Assembly: GCA_005883905.1 (NCBI GenBank) | Contig: VAYD01000016.1 | Coordinates: forward strand, 1 to 6,971 | Origin: Actinomycetota bacterium | Lineage (GTDB): Bacteria; Actinomycetota; Thermoleophilia; Solirubrobacterales; Solirubrobacteraceae | Reading direction: 5' to 3' | Length of the DNA stretch: 6,971 nt | Part shown: positions 1 to 6,587 of the stretch, one piece after another | Numbering within the stretch: position 1 is the first letter of the stretch | How the letters are laid out: each line of letters begins with the position of its first letter | Translations under genes and position numbers: made by a program | Notes under the pieces: generated by a model | What the model saw: the letters and a program-made list of their open reading frames with translations, nothing else | What the model was told of the DNA's origin: nothing | Database searches by the model: none

Positions 1-329
1 CGGCCGCCCCGGACGACGAGCACCACCATGTCGCCGCTCGCCGAGCCGAGCCGGGTCCGGGGAGCGCGCTGCCCTGGCACCGACAGCACGGCCAGGTCGT
101 CGGCCTGGTCGACGGACTGCACCGTCGCGCGGCGCCCGTCCGCAAGGCGCATGACGCGCCCGTCGAGCACATGGGCAACGGTCACCGCTCGGTCGGAGCC
201 GAGCGCGAACGCCGTCGCGACCTCGTCGGGCCGCGCGGCGACCTGGAAGACGGCGGGGCGATGGCCTGCCGCACCGCACCCTGCGACCAGCGGCGCGAGC
301 GCGAGCGCGAGCAGCCCGCGCCGGCTCAC
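1..329 (-). CDS. Trypsin/HtrA-like serine protease lipoprotein, 3' part cut by window edge
   Basis: An open minus-strand frame starts with GTG at 329-327 and stays open to base 1 (109 full codons). The N-terminus has two Arg (residues 3-4), a hydrophobic run of alternating Leu/Ala (6-15) and a lipobox V-A-G-C ending at Cys18, so a lipid-anchored exported protein is predicted. After a short linker comes the pattern [18 protein letters not shown] (residues 38-55), which matches the start of the trypsin-like fold with catalytic His53 in the AH motif, then DDLAVL (77-82) with the usual Asp78, then a LGSASGD turn (about 94-100) as in HtrA-type proteases. The catalytic Ser and any PDZ domain would lie left of base 1 and cannot be seen. 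The GTG overlaps the stop of the upstream repressor gene (GTGA), which suggests translational coupling. Family placement is fairly sure; activity is unproven, and a degenerate, inactive protease is possible. Substrate unknown. Confidence 0.72.
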   Translation of the reverse strand, partial: MSRRGLLALALAPLVAGCGAAGHRPAVFQVAARPDEVATAFALGSDRAVTVAHVLDGRVMRLADGRRATVQSVDQADDLAVLSVPGQRAPRTRLGSASGDMVVLVVRGG

Positions 330-1363
330 GGCGGCGGCGCCGTCGTCTTGCGCACCACGAGCGTCGGCTCGTGCAGCTTCACGCTGCGCGCGTCGCGGCC
401 TTCCACCCGCTCGAGCAGCAGCGCGAGCGCGTCGCGGCCCATCGCATGGCGCGGCTGGTTGATCGTCGTGATCGAGAGGTGGTTGAGCGCCGCGACGAAC
501 GTGTTGTCGTAGCCGACGACCGACATGTCCTCGGGGACGCGCACGCCGTCCTGCTCGAGCCGGTCGATGGCCCCGACGGCAACGAGGTCGTTGGCGGCGA
601 AGACCGCCGTCGGCATCGCGGAGCGGCGCAGCATCCGCTCGGCGCCGCGGATCCCGGCCTGCTCGGTGAAGTCGCCCGCGAACACCTCGGCCTTGCGGCC
701 GAGCCCGGCCTCGCGCATCGCGCGCAGGTACCCGGCGCGCCGCGGCGCCGAGCCCGCGCCCGGCCCGCCGTCGATGTGGACGATCCGCTCGTGGCCCAGC
801 TCGACGAGGTGCTCGATCGCGAGGTGGGCGCCCTTCGCCTCGTCGGTCATGACCGCGTCGATGCTGCGCTGGCGCAGCGTTCGCCCGACGACGACCGCCG
901 GCAGGCCATGGAGCGCATGCGTGATCTCGTGCGCCCGCATCCGCGGGCTCACCAGGATGATCCCGTCGGGCCGGTACTCGACGAGCGCCTCGAGCATCGC
1001 TCGCTCGCGACGCTGGCGCCGCTCGCCGGTGATGATCAGCACGCGGTAGCCAACCGATGACGCGAGGTCCTCGATGCCGTTGGCGATCTCCGCGAAGAAG
1101 GGATTGTGCAGGTCGTTCAGGAGCACGCCGATCGTCTGCGAGCGGTGGCTGGCGAGGCTGCGCGCGATCGCGTTGGGGCGATAGCCGAGCCGCGTGGCCG
1201 TCGCCAGGACGAGCTCGCGGCGCTTCGGGCTGACCTTCGGGCTGTCGCGCATGACGAGCGACACGAGCGCGCGCGACACACCGGCTTCGCGCGCGATGTC
1301 GTCCATCGTCACGTAGGCACGACGGCCATCCATCTCCTCCGCCATGGCGGGGGAGTATGTCAT
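326..1363 (-). CDS. LacI-family transcriptional repressor of the divergent operon
   Basis: This is a DNA-binding sugar-responsive repressor of 345 residues from the first ATG, the usual family size. The helix-turn-helix lies at about 20-42 ([19 protein letters not shown]), followed by the hinge segment [12 protein letters not shown] (61-72) that inserts into the operator minor groove, then a periplasmic-binding-protein-like effector domain (about 76-340) with the family landmarks NPFF (87-90), [11 protein letters not shown] (255-265) and [12 protein letters not shown] (276-287). The start is uncertain: ATG 1363 abuts the operator and lacks a ribosome binding site; ATG 1333 (residue 11) has GGAGGAG, but almost touching it; ATG 1306 (residue 20) directly opens the HTH. 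It is divergent from the catabolic operon, with two palindromes in the gap, so control of that operon and of itself is the natural inference. The ligand is probably an inositol or a derivative, by context only. Its stop overlaps the next gene's GTG. Confidence 0.93.
   Translation of the reverse strand: MTYSPAMAEEMDGRRAYVTMDDIAREAGVSRALVSLVMRDSPKVSPKRRELVLATATRLGYRPNAIARSLASHRSQTIGVLLNDLHNPFFAEIANGIEDLASSVGYRVLIITGERRQRRERAMLEALVEYRPDGIILVSPRMRAHEITHALHGLPAVVVGRTLRQRSIDAVMTDEAKGAHLAIEHLVELGHERIVHIDGGPGAGSAPRRAGYLRAMREAGLGRKAEVFAGDFTEQAGIRGAERMLRRSAMPTAVFAANDLVAVGAIDRLEQDGVRVPEDMSVVGYDNTFVAALNHLSITTINQPRHAMGRDALALLLERVEGRDARSVKLHEPTLVVRKTTAPPP
1334..1340 (-). promoter_or_regulatory. Purine-rich Shine-Dalgarno-like motif inside the repressor's 5' end
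   Basis: The minus strand reads GGAGGAG directly before ATG 1333, which is codon 11 of the longest repressor frame. The spacing of about two bases from GGAGG is shorter than usual, so it neither proves nor excludes initiation there. It is the only good ribosome-binding match near the candidate starts. Confidence 0.35.
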
Positions 1364-1376
1364 TGGAGCGCTCTAA
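1363..1376. promoter_or_regulatory. LacI-type operator O1 (upstream of the -35 and at the repressor start)
   Basis: TTGGAGCGCTCTAA is an imperfect palindrome with a perfect 8-base core GAGCGCTC and the central CG typical of LacI-family operators. It is the exact reverse complement of the second site at 1421-1434. It lies 9 bases upstream of the -35 box of the rightward promoter, and its first base is also the first base of the repressor's longest start codon. A repressor bound here should block leftward expression of its own gene. The site is read directly; the binding protein is inferred from position. Confidence 0.8.
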
Positions 1377-1385
1377 CGAAAAGAC

Positions 1386-1414
1386 TTGACAGCAGCGAAC
1401 GCGCGAAGTAGGTT
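1386..1414 (+). promoter_or_regulatory. Sigma-70-type promoter of the catabolic operon
   Basis: A perfect -35 box TTGACA (1386-1391) is followed after 17 bases by TAGGTT (1409-1414), which keeps the key T, A and final T of the -10 box. Transcription would start near 1421, inside the downstream operator. It is the only good promoter seen for the plus-strand operon, and it lies exactly between the two operators. Confidence 0.75.
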
Positions 1415-1420
1415 CGCGGA

Positions 1421-1434
1421 TTAGAGCGCTCCAA
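1421..1434. promoter_or_regulatory. LacI-type operator O2 (over the predicted transcription start)
   Basis: TTAGAGCGCTCCAA is the mirror copy of the site at 1363-1376, with the same GAGCGCTC core, 58 bp away centre to centre. It begins 6 bases after the -10 box and covers about +1 to +14, the classical position for blocking RNA polymerase. On the plus strand both sites are also followed by AACGA, so the conserved block GAGCGCTC-Y-AACGA is repeated in direct orientation too. Confidence 0.83.
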
Positions 1435-1469
1435 CGATTTTGGGGCGGGTCGTCGGAAGTTCCCCCGCA

Positions 1470-2387
1470 GTGACTGTCTTGGAGGAGACCCTGCACACGC
1501 GCCGACTGGCGGGCGCCCCGATCTCATGGGGTGTCTGCGAAGTTCCCGGATGGGGCCATCAGCTGCCGCCGCGCCGCGTGCTGTCAGAGATGGAGTCGCT
1601 CGGCCTGCACGCGACCGAGCTCGGCCCTGACGGCTACCTGCCGCTCGACGCCGACGCCCTGCGCACGTGCCTGGGCAAGCATCACCTGCGGCTGGTCGGC
1701 GGGTTCGTCCCGCTCGTCCTGCACGAGCCCGGGTTCGAGGGCGCCCGCGCGCGCGCCCATCGCTCGGCCGAGCTGCTCGCCGGCGCCGGCGCCGAGGTGT
1801 TCGTCGCCGCGATCCTCGCCGACGACGACTGGGGCACGCCCTACGCGCTCTCCGGCGAGCAGTGGGAGCGGCTCGTCGAGCACCTGGCCGAGATCGACGC
1901 GCTCGTCGCCGGCCACGGGCTCACGCTCGCGATCCATCCGCATGTCGGCACGCTGATCGAGCGCGACGACGCCGTCCAGCGGCTGCTCGCCGACACCGAC
2001 GCGGGCTGGTGCCTGGACACCGGGCACCTCCTGATCGGCGGCACCGACCCCGTTGACTTCGTGCGCCACAACGGCGCCCGCATCGTGCACGTCCACCTCA
2101 AGGACGTGGACGCCGACCTCGCCGCGCGTGTGCGCGTGGGCGAGCTGTCGCTCGTCGAGGCGACGCAGCTGGGGCTCTTCAGGCCCCTTGGGCAGGGCGA
2201 CGCGCGGATCGAAGAGGTCCTCCGCGCGCTCGACCAGGCGGGCTACGAGCGCTGGCTCGTGCTCGAGCAGGACACCGCTATCACCGGGCAGGAGCCGCCG
2301 GTTGGTGACGGGCCGGTTCTCGATGTCTCAAGAAGCATCGAGTACCTGACCACGCTGGCTCCCGAGAGAGAGGTAGCAGAACGATGA
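1470..2387 (+). CDS. iolE: IolE-like myo-inosose-2 dehydratase (TIM-barrel sugar isomerase/epimerase family)
   Basis: The predicted product (about 305 residues from GTG 1470) is a xylose-isomerase-like TIM barrel that in inositol breakdown would dehydrate 2-keto-myo-inositol to a diketone in the cytosol. Seen, numbering from GTG 1470: the N-terminal strand AGAPISWGV (14-22), ATELGPDGY (48-56), IHPHVGT (155-161), CLDTGHL (181-187), HVHLKDVD (207-214) and LVLEQD (263-268). The HxHxGT, DTGH, HVHLKDV and final Glu patterns, with the insert before the last strand, fit the metal-binding layout of IolE better than generic family members; a related IolH/IolI-type enzyme is the main alternative. The start is not certain: a TTG at 1440 would extend it by 10 residues without a ribosome site, GTG 1470 has GGAAG ten bases before it, and a CTG at 1491 follows GGAGGAG. 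It is the first gene of the operon and overlaps the next by ATGA. Confidence 0.68.
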   Translation: MTVLEETLHTRRLAGAPISWGVCEVPGWGHQLPPRRVLSEMESLGLHATELGPDGYLPLDADALRTCLGKHHLRLVGGFVPLVLHEPGFEGARARAHRSAELLAGAGAEVFVAAILADDDWGTPYALSGEQWERLVEHLAEIDALVAGHGLTLAIHPHVGTLIERDDAVQRLLADTDAGWCLDTGHLLIGGTDPVDFVRHNGARIVHVHLKDVDADLAARVRVGELSLVEATQLGLFRPLGQGDARIEEVLRALDQAGYERWLVLEQDTAITGQEPPVGDGPVLDVSRSIEYLTTLAPEREVAER

Positions 2388-3397
2388 GACGACGGCTCGG
2401 CAGTCTCGGACTGCTCGTGGCGTTCGCACTGGCGATCTTCGCCGTGGGGTGTGGCGGGTCCAACAACAACAACACGTCGTCGAGCGCGAGCCCGGCGTCG
2501 ACGAGCTCGGACAACGTCAATCTGACCCAGGGGTCGGGGCTGACGTTCGCCATGGTCACGCACAGTGACGAGGGCTCGTTCTGGTCAGTCGTGAAGAAGG
2601 GCGCCCAGGCGGCCGCCAAGGCCGAAGGCGTGAAGCTGATCTGGAGCCCGTCGAACAACGACCCCCAGAAGGAGGCGCAGCTGATCGACGCCGCCGTGTC
2701 GCAGAAGGTCGACGGCCTCGCGGTCTCGGTCCCGAACGCGGACGCGATCAAGGGCTCGCTGGCCAAGGCGAAGGCTGCCGGCATCCCGATCATCACGCTC
2801 AACTCGGGCGTCGACGACTACAAGGCGCTCGGGGCGATCACGCACGTCGGCCAGACCGAGGAGATCGCCGGCAAGGCCGCGGGCGCGAAGCTCAAGGCCG
2901 CGGGCGCCAAGAAGGTGCTCTGCGTGATCCATGAGCAGAACAACATCGGCCTCACGCAGCGCTGCCAGGGCGTGAAGGAGGGCTTCGGCGGCGCCGTGAC
3001 CAACATCCAGGTCAAGGGCACCGCCGACATCGCGACGACGCAGACGGAGATCAAGTCGAAGCTGCAGGCCGACAAGTCGATTGACGGCGTCATCGCCCTC
3101 AACCCGGACATCGCGGCCGCGACCGTGACGGCGGTGAAGGGCGCCAGCTCGAGCGCGAAGGTCGCGACGTTCGACCTGAGCCCGGCCGTGATCAAGGACA
3201 TCAAGGCCGGAGACGTGATGTTCGCTGTCGACCAGCAGCAGTACCTGCAGGGCTACCTGCCAATCGTGTTCCTGAAGCTCTTCAAGGAGAACGCGAACAC
3301 GGTCGGAGGCGGCCAGCCGGTCCTGACGGGACCGGGATTCGTCGACAAGAGCAACGCGGCGACCGTCGAGAAGCTCGCGGGGCAAGGAACCCGCTAG
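2384..3397 (+). CDS. Sugar/cyclitol ABC transporter substrate-binding lipoprotein
   Basis: This is the extracellular ligand-binding component of the importer, 337 residues. It has an Arg-rich start (2-4), a hydrophobic core (9-21), a lipobox A-V-G-C with lipidated Cys23, then an Asn/Ser/Thr-rich tether (26-46). The mature part from about residue 52 is a ribose/galactose-binding-like fold (Peripla_BP_4 type): FAMVTHSDEGSFWSVVKKGAQAAAK (55-79), NDPQKEAQLIDAAVSQKVDGLAVSVPN (92-118), GIPIITLNSGVDD (133-145), HVGQTEEIAGKAAG (154-167) and IDGVIALNPDIA (233-244). Cys180 and Cys194 could pair in a disulfide. AGAGG lies 10 bases before the ATG, which overlaps the upstream stop. The dehydratase and inositol dehydrogenase in the same operon suggest an inositol-type ligand; the sequence alone does not fix it. 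Unlike other junctions in the operon, it is followed by a 69-base gap with a hairpin. Confidence 0.9.
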   Translation: MRRRLGSLGLLVAFALAIFAVGCGGSNNNNTSSSASPASTSSDNVNLTQGSGLTFAMVTHSDEGSFWSVVKKGAQAAAKAEGVKLIWSPSNNDPQKEAQLIDAAVSQKVDGLAVSVPNADAIKGSLAKAKAAGIPIITLNSGVDDYKALGAITHVGQTEEIAGKAAGAKLKAAGAKKVLCVIHEQNNIGLTQRCQGVKEGFGGAVTNIQVKGTADIATTQTEIKSKLQADKSIDGVIALNPDIAAATVTAVKGASSSAKVATFDLSPAVIKDIKAGDVMFAVDQQQYLQGYLPIVFLKLFKENANTVGGGQPVLTGPGFVDKSNAATVEKLAGQGTR

Positions 3398-3404
3398 GTG
3401 ACGA

Positions 3405-3443
3405 GGTTGGTGGCCGGCCCATAGCCCGGTCCGGCCACCAGCC
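3405..3443 (+). repeat. 13-bp inverted repeat (mRNA hairpin) between binding protein and permease genes
   Basis: The arms at 3405-3417 and 3431-3443 pair over 13 bp, with one G-U wobble at 3407/3441 and a 10-bp perfect inner stem (TGGTGGCCGG with CCGGCCACCA), closed by a 13-base loop. It starts 7 bases after the stop codon of the binding-protein gene. There is no T-run after it, so it is not a standard intrinsic terminator. Such hairpins behind binding-protein genes often protect the upstream mRNA or cause partial termination, so that more binding protein than membrane protein is made. That role is inferred here. Confidence 0.72.
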
Positions 3444-3455
3444 GATCTCACACCA

Positions 3456-3464
3456 GGGAGAGAG
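3456..3464 (+). promoter_or_regulatory. Ribosome binding site of the permease gene
   Basis: GGGAGAGAG precedes two adjacent in-frame starts, GTG 3467 and ATG 3470. The GGGAG core lies 6 bases before the GTG and 9 before the ATG, so the site supports initiation here but does not choose between them. This is one of the few operon genes with a free-standing, non-overlapping ribosome site. Confidence 0.65.
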
Positions 3465-3466
3465 AT

Positions 3467-4564
3467 GTGATGAAGCTGAATCCAATGTCGTCGGGAGCGG
3501 TCTCGACGGAGACCCCAGGCACAGCCGCGCCCCCGCCGACGAGGCCGGCCGACGAGCGGATGGCCAAGATCTCGCCGATGGCGCGGCTGATGCGCCGCCC
3601 CGAAATCGGGGCAGCGGTCGCCGCGATCGTCATCGCAATCTTCTTCTGGACCCAGAGCTCGCTGTTCCTGCAGCTCGACGGGATCTCCAACTGGACGGAT
3701 GTGGCGTCCACGATCGGCATCCCTGCGGTGCTCGTGGCCCTGCTGATGATCGGCGGTGAGTTCGATCTCTCGGCGGGCGTGATGACCGGCTCGGCCGGCC
3801 TCATGATGGGCATCCTCGGGACCGAGCTCCACTGGAACATCTGGATCGCGATCGCCGCAACGCTGGTCGCGGCCACAGGCGTCGGCTTCCTCAACGGCTA
3901 CATGGTCATGAGGACGAAGCTGCCCAGCTTCATCGTCACGCTGGCCACCTTCTTCATCCTGCAGGGCGTCAACCTCGGGGTGACCAAGGCGATCACGAGC
4001 GAGGTATCCGTCAGCGGGATCGACACCGTCAAGGGCTACGACAGCGCCAACAAGATCCTCGGCGGCAGCTTCTGGCATCCGCACGACTTCCGCGTGACGG
4101 TGATCTGGTGGATCGCGATCACGGCGCTCGGCACGTGGGTGCTCGCGCGCACGCGCGTGGGCAATTGGATCTTCGGCGTCGGCGGCGATGCGAACGCGGC
4201 CCGTAACGTCGGCGTACCGGTCACGCAGGTGAAGGTCGGGCTGTTCATGGCCACGTCCTTCTTCTGCGCGCTCACCGGCATCATGATCGCGCTGCGGCTG
4301 GCGTCGACCCAGGCCGGGCAGGGCGTGGGCGACGAGTTCCAGTTCATCATCGCGGCGGTCGTCGGCGGCTGTGTGCTGACCGGCGGCTTCGGCTCCGCGA
4401 TCGGCGCCTCCCTCGGCGCGCTGATCATCGGCATGGCGTTCATCGGCATCCAGTTCGCGGGCTGGAACACCGACTGGCGCTTCCTGTTCCTCGGCGTGAT
4501 CCTGCTCGCCGCGGTCCTCGTCAACAACTACATCCGCAAGCGCGCGGAGGGGGCTCGGCGATGA
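3467..4564 (+). CDS. RbsC-type ABC transporter permease (sugar/cyclitol import)
   Basis: This is the membrane channel subunit of the importer, 365 residues (364 if ATG 3470 is used), with about nine or ten hydrophobic segments at roughly 48-66, 80-95, 105-119, 124-144, 152-171, 211-227, 257-277, 290-306, 312-330 and 337-353. Family marks of the ribose/galactose/inositol permeases (BPD_transp_2) are GGEFDLSAG (96-104, usual form GGxDLSVG), the cytoplasmic coupling loop [21 protein letters not shown] (232-252) and [23 protein letters not shown] (300-322). The N-terminus before the first membrane segment is an unusually long, Pro/Ala/Thr-rich cytoplasmic tail of about 45 residues. The gene ends inside the ATPase start (ATGA at 4561-4564), so the two are likely translated together. 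A homodimer with the ATPase and the lipoprotein is expected; the substrate is inferred from the operon. Confidence 0.92.
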   Translation: MMKLNPMSSGAVSTETPGTAAPPPTRPADERMAKISPMARLMRRPEIGAAVAAIVIAIFFWTQSSLFLQLDGISNWTDVASTIGIPAVLVALLMIGGEFDLSAGVMTGSAGLMMGILGTELHWNIWIAIAATLVAATGVGFLNGYMVMRTKLPSFIVTLATFFILQGVNLGVTKAITSEVSVSGIDTVKGYDSANKILGGSFWHPHDFRVTVIWWIAITALGTWVLARTRVGNWIFGVGGDANAARNVGVPVTQVKVGLFMATSFFCALTGIMIALRLASTQAGQGVGDEFQFIIAAVVGGCVLTGGFGSAIGASLGALIIGMAFIGIQFAGWNTDWRFLFLGVILLAAVLVNNYIRKRAEGARR

Positions 4565-5388
4565 GCGCCACCGAAACGACCAACGGCGACCGCACGCTGC
4601 TCGAGGTGCGCAACGTCTCGAAGTACTTCGGGAACGTGGTTGCGCTGAAGGACATCACCGTCGGCGTGGGCGCCGGCGAGGTGACGTGCGTCCTCGGCGA
4701 CAACGGCGCCGGCAAGTCGACGTTCATCAAGATCCTCTCCGGCGTGCACAAGCACGACGAGGGCGAGCTCCTGGTCGATGGTGAGGAGACGCACTTCAGC
4801 TCCCCGCGCGAGGCCAAGGCGCTCGGCATCGCCACGGTCTTCCAGGACCTGGCGACGGTCCCGCTGATGTCGATCTGGCGCAACTTCTTCCTCGGCTCCG
4901 AGCCGACGAAGGGACGTGGTCCGCTGCGGCGCATCGACGTCCGCGACGCGCAGGAGGTCATGGTCGGCGAGCTGCGCAAGATGGGGATCGACGTGCGCGA
5001 TCCGGATCAGCCGGTCGGGACGCTGTCGGGCGGCGAGCGCCAAGCTGTCGCGATCGCTCGCGCCGTGTACTTCGGCGCGAAGGTCCTGATCCTCGACGAG
5101 CCGACCTCGGCGCTGGGCGTCAAGCAGTCGGGCGTCGTGCTGCGCTACGTGGCGCAGGCGCGCGACCGCGGCCTTGGCGTGATCTTCATCACGCACAACC
5201 CGCATCACGCCTTCCCGGTGGGCGATCGCTTCGTGATCCTCAACCGCGGCCGGCTGACGGGCGACTGGCCCAAGAACGGGATCTCGCGCGACGAGCTCGT
5301 CAAGGAGATGTCGGGCGGCGCCGAGCTCGAGGCGCTCGAGCACGAGCTGAGCCGCGAGGGCATCGAGGAGCCCTCGTCCGAGGGATGA
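4561..5388 (+). CDS. Single-domain sugar-ABC transporter ATPase
   Basis: This is the ATP-hydrolysing subunit of the importer, 275 residues with all core motifs intact: Walker [10 protein letters not shown] (46-54), Q-loop Gln95 (VFQD), signature LSGGERQ (155-161), Walker B VLILDE (175-180) followed by PTSALG, and the switch His212 in ITHNP. Sequence around the Q-loop ([19 protein letters not shown]) is of the carbohydrate-uptake type 2 class. Ribose, galactose and xylose importers of that class (RbsA, MglA, XylG) usually have two fused ATPase domains of about 500 residues; here there is one, so it should work as a homodimer like FrcA-type subunits. The ATG overlaps the permease stop; GGAGGGGG (4546-4553) supplies a ribosome site. 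The C-terminal tail (252-275) is rich in Glu. Its stop overlaps the next gene by ATGA (5385-5388). Confidence 0.93.
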   Translation: MSATETTNGDRTLLEVRNVSKYFGNVVALKDITVGVGAGEVTCVLGDNGAGKSTFIKILSGVHKHDEGELLVDGEETHFSSPREAKALGIATVFQDLATVPLMSIWRNFFLGSEPTKGRGPLRRIDVRDAQEVMVGELRKMGIDVRDPDQPVGTLSGGERQAVAIARAVYFGAKVLILDEPTSALGVKQSGVVLRYVAQARDRGLGVIFITHNPHHAFPVGDRFVILNRGRLTGDWPKNGISRDELVKEMSGGAELEALEHELSREGIEEPSSEG

Positions 5389-6587
5389 GCACGACTGCGC
5401 AGACGGCGAGCGCGTCGGGGCGCACCTCTCCGGCGCGCCGGCGCCTCGGCGTCGGGGTGATCGGGTTCGGCTGGCTGGGGCAGGCCCACAGCCGGTCGCT
5501 GCTGCGGATCCCGACGCTGTTCGGCGAGCGCGAGTTCGACACGGAGCTCGTAGTCTGCGGAGACACCGCGCCGGAGCGCCTCGACGACGCCGTGCGGTCC
5601 TTCGGCTTCGGCCGCGGGACCGCCGACTGGCGCGAGGTCGTGAGCGATCCGGCGGTCGACGTGGTGTTCATCGCCGCGCCGAACATGCTGCACGTCGAGC
5701 TCGTCGAGGCCGCGGCGGCCGCGGGCAAGCACGTGTTCTGCGAGAAGCCGGTCGGCGGGACGCCGGAGCAGACGATCCGCGCGTACGAGGCGGCAAAGGC
5801 CGCGGGCGTGATCAGCGGCGTGGGCTACAACTACCGCTGGGCGCCGCTGGTGCGCTACGCGGCGCAGCTGATCGCCGACGGGACGCTCGGCGAGATCACC
5901 AACTACCGCGGGCGCTTCTTCTCGATGTACGGCAGCGACCCGCTCGGCGTGCTGTCGTGGCGCTTCCTCGTCGACGAGGCCGGCTACGGGGTCACGACCG
6001 ATCTGCTGAGCCACGCGGTCGATCTCGCGCACATGCTGCTCGGGCCGATCACGCGCGTGACCGGGACGACCGAGACGTTCATCCGCGAGCGCCCAGTCCC
6101 GGCGGGCCCTGCGTCGCACTACGGGCGCGGCACGGCGGACGACCCCAAGGGCGCGGTCACCAACGAGGACTACGCCGGGATGCTGTGCGAGTTCGCGTCC
6201 GGGGCGCGCGGCACGTTCGAGGCCTCGCGTTCGATCATCGGGCCGGAGAGCCAGATGGCGTTCGAGGTCTACGGGACCAAGGGCGCGCTCGGCTGGAATC
6301 TGGAGAAGCTCAACGAACTGCAGCTGTACCTCGTCGAGGACGTGCCGCACACGGGCTACCGGACCGTGTACGGCGGCGAGCGCTTCCCCTACCACGGGCA
6401 CTTCGTCCCGGGCAGCGCGAACGGGATCGGCTTCGAGGACCTCGTGGTGATCGAGGACTACGAGTTCTGCCGCTCGGTGGCGGAGGGGCGCGAGCACGAG
6501 CCCGGGTTCGCGCACGCGGTCGAGTGGGTGAACGTGCAGGCCGCGCTGCTGAGGTCGGCGTCCAGCGGCACGTGGGAGGACATCTGA
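5385..6587 (+). CDS. Gfo/Idh/MocA-family NAD(P)-dependent oxidoreductase, substrate unassigned
   Basis: This 400-residue enzyme has an N-terminal Rossmann domain, [10 protein letters not shown] (23-32), after a 20-residue Ser/Thr/Arg-rich lead, then IAAPNMLH (96-103) and the family EKP motif (Glu120-Lys121-Pro122). The C-terminal sugar-binding domain holds [17 protein letters not shown] (204-220) with Asp206 and His210 in the catalytic positions, and [10 protein letters not shown] (293-302). Members oxidise or reduce ring hydroxyls of sugars and cyclitols. It is longer than typical IolG (about 330-345 residues), partly through the segment around 228-260. In this operon it may act on a second inositol isomer, an inosose or an inositol conjugate; this is a guess from context. 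It overlaps the ATPase gene by ATGA and the next gene by TGATG, so it is embedded in the unit. GAGGAG at 5365-5370 is a distant ribosome site; reinitiation from the upstream gene is likely. Confidence 0.9.
   Translation: MSTTAQTASASGRTSPARRRLGVGVIGFGWLGQAHSRSLLRIPTLFGEREFDTELVVCGDTAPERLDDAVRSFGFGRGTADWREVVSDPAVDVVFIAAPNMLHVELVEAAAAAGKHVFCEKPVGGTPEQTIRAYEAAKAAGVISGVGYNYRWAPLVRYAAQLIADGTLGEITNYRGRFFSMYGSDPLGVLSWRFLVDEAGYGVTTDLLSHAVDLAHMLLGPITRVTGTTETFIRERPVPAGPASHYGRGTADDPKGAVTNEDYAGMLCEFASGARGTFEASRSIIGPESQMAFEVYGTKGALGWNLEKLNELQLYLVEDVPHTGYRTVYGGERFPYHGHFVPGSANGIGFEDLVVIEDYEFCRSVAEGREHEPGFAHAVEWVNVQAALLRSASSGTWEDI
6574..6579 (+). promoter_or_regulatory. Strong ribosome binding site of the iolG-like gene
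   Basis: GGGAGG lies 7 bases before ATG 6587, inside the last codons of the preceding gene. It is the best-spaced ribosome site in the operon and fixes the start of the last gene despite the one-base overlap. Confidence 0.7.

Noticed and set aside
295..312. Three tandem GCGAGC hexamers
   Set aside because: On the minus strand they encode the Leu-Ala-Leu-Ala core of the lipoprotein signal peptide; codon bias in a hydrophobic segment explains the repeat.
28..512. Plus-strand open frames at the left edge
   Set aside because: They are antisense to the protease-like lipoprotein and the end of the repressor, both of which show real family motifs; the plus-strand products are Arg/Ser/Ala-rich with no domain.
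2248..2253. AGCGCT hexamer inside the dehydratase gene as a third operator
   Set aside because: The palindrome does not extend beyond six bases and lacks the TT/AA flanks; such hexamers are expected by chance in G+C-rich coding sequence.
3405..3443. Rho-independent terminator ending the operon after the binding protein
   Set aside because: The stem is strong but no T-run follows, and the permease gene begins shortly after with its own ribosome site, so full termination would make no sense. Kept only as a hairpin.
2585..4084. Long antisense open frame across the binding-protein and permease genes
   Set aside because: It lies opposite two well-supported genes, is rich in Arg/Asp/His low-complexity sequence typical of G+C-rich antisense frames, and has no recognisable domain.
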